Assembly (NCBI GenBank): GCA_016840695.1
Contig: JAEORV010000075.1
Location: 1-7,077, forward strand
DNA: 7,077 nt
Reading direction: 5' to 3'
Source: Promethearchaeota archaeon
GTDB lineage: Archaea; Asgardarchaeota; Lokiarchaeia; Sigyniarchaeales; SOKP01
Shown: positions 5,945 through 7,077 of the stretch, in pieces
Layout: each line of letters begins with the position of its first letter
Position numbering within the stretch: the first letter of the stretch is position 1
Translations under genes and position numbers: made by a program
Notes under the pieces: model-generated
What the model was told of the DNA's origin: nothing
The model's input: only the letters and a program-made list of their open reading frames with translations
Database searches by the model: none

Positions 5945-6871
5945 GTGGAACTCCAACAACACTTTTGAATCCTCGATGTTCTCTTTTAAAACTACATAAT
6001 CAAATGGTTTAAGATATTCAATCATGAAATATTTAAAAAAAACTGAGAAATTCTGTCCTAGTTGATGATCTCCATATAGAATAAACCATCCTGCCATGCT
6101 TAAAGGGATGATTAATACATCCTCTCCATTTTTAATCTTATAATCTTTTAGTTGCCTCATTTCATCTAATGTAACCCCTCCCGCTGAAAGATGGAAATTT
6201 AAAGGATTCAAGCCATATAAATTACCTATAGTTTCTTTAATATCGCTAATTATATTCCCCGTATTGATGGTAAGCTTTTGCTTCTTTTCTCCGGGTCCGA
6301 TTGTTGAAATAAAGTAGAGAATTACTTTTTCTCCCTCTGGGGGGTTTTTTCTTCCAGGAGTTTTGGATTTTATCTTCCACACATTTTCGCTCACTTGCTT
6401 GAACGAGCCTTCGCTTTCATCCTCCCCATCCACAATTACATTTCCTTCAATCAAATCTTCCTGGGTCTCCTCATCCTCTCCTGATTCAACGAAAACTTCA
6501 TCGCTTAATTCAACTCTGTTTAAAAGCCCCTTTAATTCCATATTCTCTTCTTGGAGCACTATGATCTCATTCATTAATTTTTCTGTTATTTCTTTTGCCA
6601 AGTTTTCTGAAAAGATATTACTATTTTCAATTTCAATGATTTCTACAGCGCGAATATCCAAATTTGCATCTATGTATAAAACTGTAAGCAATTCTTCTAA
6701 TTTTTCCTCTAAAGAGTGCAGAAAAACATAAGGAAATGGATATCTTTCTTTGTTCTCACTTAATGATCTTGAAAGCTCTACAGTATGAGTCGTTTGACAT
6801 TTAGGACAGTGATAAATCTTTGATACCGATTCATTTTCTTGACTTTTAGGCTCTTGAGAATCTTCGGACAT
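5918..6871 (-). CDS. Protein with N-terminal CxxC domain, coiled coil and internal ubiquitin-like domain
   Basis: A 317-residue soluble protein of unknown specific function. Residues 18-80 begin with YHCPKC (Cys22, Cys25) and His29, then run through YPFPYVFLHS to LYIDANLDIRAVE; this looks like a zinc-knuckle-like module seen in Asgard proteins, though only one CxxC is present. Residues 88-122 are a predicted coiled coil, 123-157 a strongly acidic linker. Residues 181-258 are a ubiquitin-like beta-grasp: strand VILYFIS, strand QKLTIN, helix ISDIKETIGNLY, then LSAGGVTLDEMRQLKDYKI, which aligns with the ubiquitin segment IFAGKQLEDGRTLSDYNI, and a last strand VLIIPL. The fold ends in SMAGW, not in a free Gly-Gly, and a further 56 residues follow, so this is a ubiquitin-domain protein rather than a conjugated modifier. 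The start at 6871 has no Shine-Dalgarno; a leaderless mRNA is likely. It converges on proA, 18 bases from its end. Confidence 0.85.
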   Translation of the reverse strand: MSEDSQEPKSQENESVSKIYHCPKCQTTHTVELSRSLSENKERYPFPYVFLHSLEEKLEELLTVLYIDANLDIRAVEIIEIENSNIFSENLAKEITEKLMNEIIVLQEENMELKGLLNRVELSDEVFVESGEDEETQEDLIEGNVIVDGEDESEGSFKQVSENVWKIKSKTPGRKNPPEGEKVILYFISTIGPGEKKQKLTINTGNIISDIKETIGNLYGLNPLNFHLSAGGVTLDEMRQLKDYKIKNGEDVLIIPLSMAGWFILYGDHQLGQNFSVFFKYFMIEYLKPFDYVVLKENIEDSKVLLEFHKKPKASKP

Positions 6872-7016
6872 GTTATTTCAAGCAAGTTAATAGTAATGAT
6901 AATTAATAATCTGGGTATAACATAAGTGTGGGTTTGTTATTTAAATTCCTTTGCGTTAACAAGATATATTTGATAATAATAAAATAAAAAACTAAGAATT
7001 CATTTTTCTTGCTTAT
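6872..7016. promoter_or_regulatory. Divergent promoter region between the ubiquitin-like gene and the exporter gene
   Basis: These 145 AT-rich bases must hold promoters for both flanking genes, since they point away from each other. For the minus-strand gene, the minus-strand reading of 6897-6912 gives ATTATTAATTATC, placed about 30 bases before the ATG as a TATA box would be for a nearly leaderless mRNA. For the plus-strand gene, ATATATTT at 6964-6971, after AACAA, is a possible TATA box. A 6-base inverted repeat, ATAACA (6917-6922) and TGTTAT (6935-6940) spaced by 12, could be an operator. Individual sites are weak; the regional assignment follows from gene orientation. Confidence 0.4.
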
Positions 7017-7077
7017 ATGATAGATATTTTTTTTATATCCTTTTTAGTAGCCCTCACTGGAGCCCTATCTCCTGGAC
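7017..7077 (+). CDS. LysE/RhtB-family amino-acid exporter, N-terminal fragment cut by the window edge
   Basis: Only the first 20 codons are present. They begin MIDIFFISFLVALTG and continue to ALSPG, a hydrophobic first membrane helix followed by the small-residue/Ser-Pro-Gly turn that marks the N-terminus of LysE-type transporters (typically 'G...LsPGP'). Members export amino acids or related solutes through the cytoplasmic membrane. No Shine-Dalgarno precedes the ATG, consistent with leaderless initiation or a short leader. The reading frame is open to the end of the window. With so little sequence the family call is tentative and the substrate cannot be inferred; nearness to proline genes is suggestive only. 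Confidence 0.6.
   Translation, partial: MIDIFFISFLVALTGALSPG

Noticed and set aside
6363..6731. Plus-strand open frame of 122 codons opposite the ubiquitin-like gene
   Set aside because: Ser/Phe-rich shadow of the acidic linker and coiled coil on the minus strand; no start signal or domain.

Overview
The window is AT-rich and reads as archaeal, most likely an Asgard (Lokiarchaeia/Promethearchaeota-like) genome. This is an inference. It rests on a multidomain protein with a convincing ubiquitin-like fold, a longin-like domain fused to winged helices and a very long helical region, and gene starts that mostly lack a Shine-Dalgarno sequence, as expected for leaderless archaeal mRNAs. No rRNA, tRNA, CRISPR array, insertion sequence or phage gene is visible.

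Layout. Bases 5-796 (+) encode a ProB-like glutamate 5-kinase made only of the kinase domain. Bases 883-4635 (+) encode a 1250-residue protein of no recognised family: an N-terminal alpha/alpha-toroid of prenyltransferase/terpene-cyclase type, probable tandem winged helices, about 550 residues of helical repeats, another winged helix, and a C-terminal longin-like domain. Seven bases later comes a ProA-like gamma-glutamyl phosphate reductase (4643-5899, +), whose ribosome-binding site overlaps the stop codon of the giant gene. Convergent to it, on the minus strand (5918-6871), is a protein with a CxxC motif, a coiled coil, an acidic linker and an internal ubiquitin-like domain. A divergent intergenic region (6872-7016) follows, and the window ends in the first 20 codons of a probable LysE-family exporter (7017 onward, +).

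How the genes fit together. ProB and ProA catalyse the two consecutive first steps from glutamate towards proline, and ProC is not in the window. The unusual point is that the giant scaffold-like protein sits between them, is tightly coupled to proA, and so is probably co-expressed with it. Both enzymes depart from consensus at normally conserved motifs, which may be lineage divergence or a shifted substrate.

The best candidates for something undescribed are the giant toroid/winged-helix/spectrin-length-repeat/longin protein, with a tryptophan ladder of about 105-122 residues that I could trace by eye, and the neighbouring internal-ubiquitin-fold protein. All family assignments come from reading motifs and were not checked by database search.
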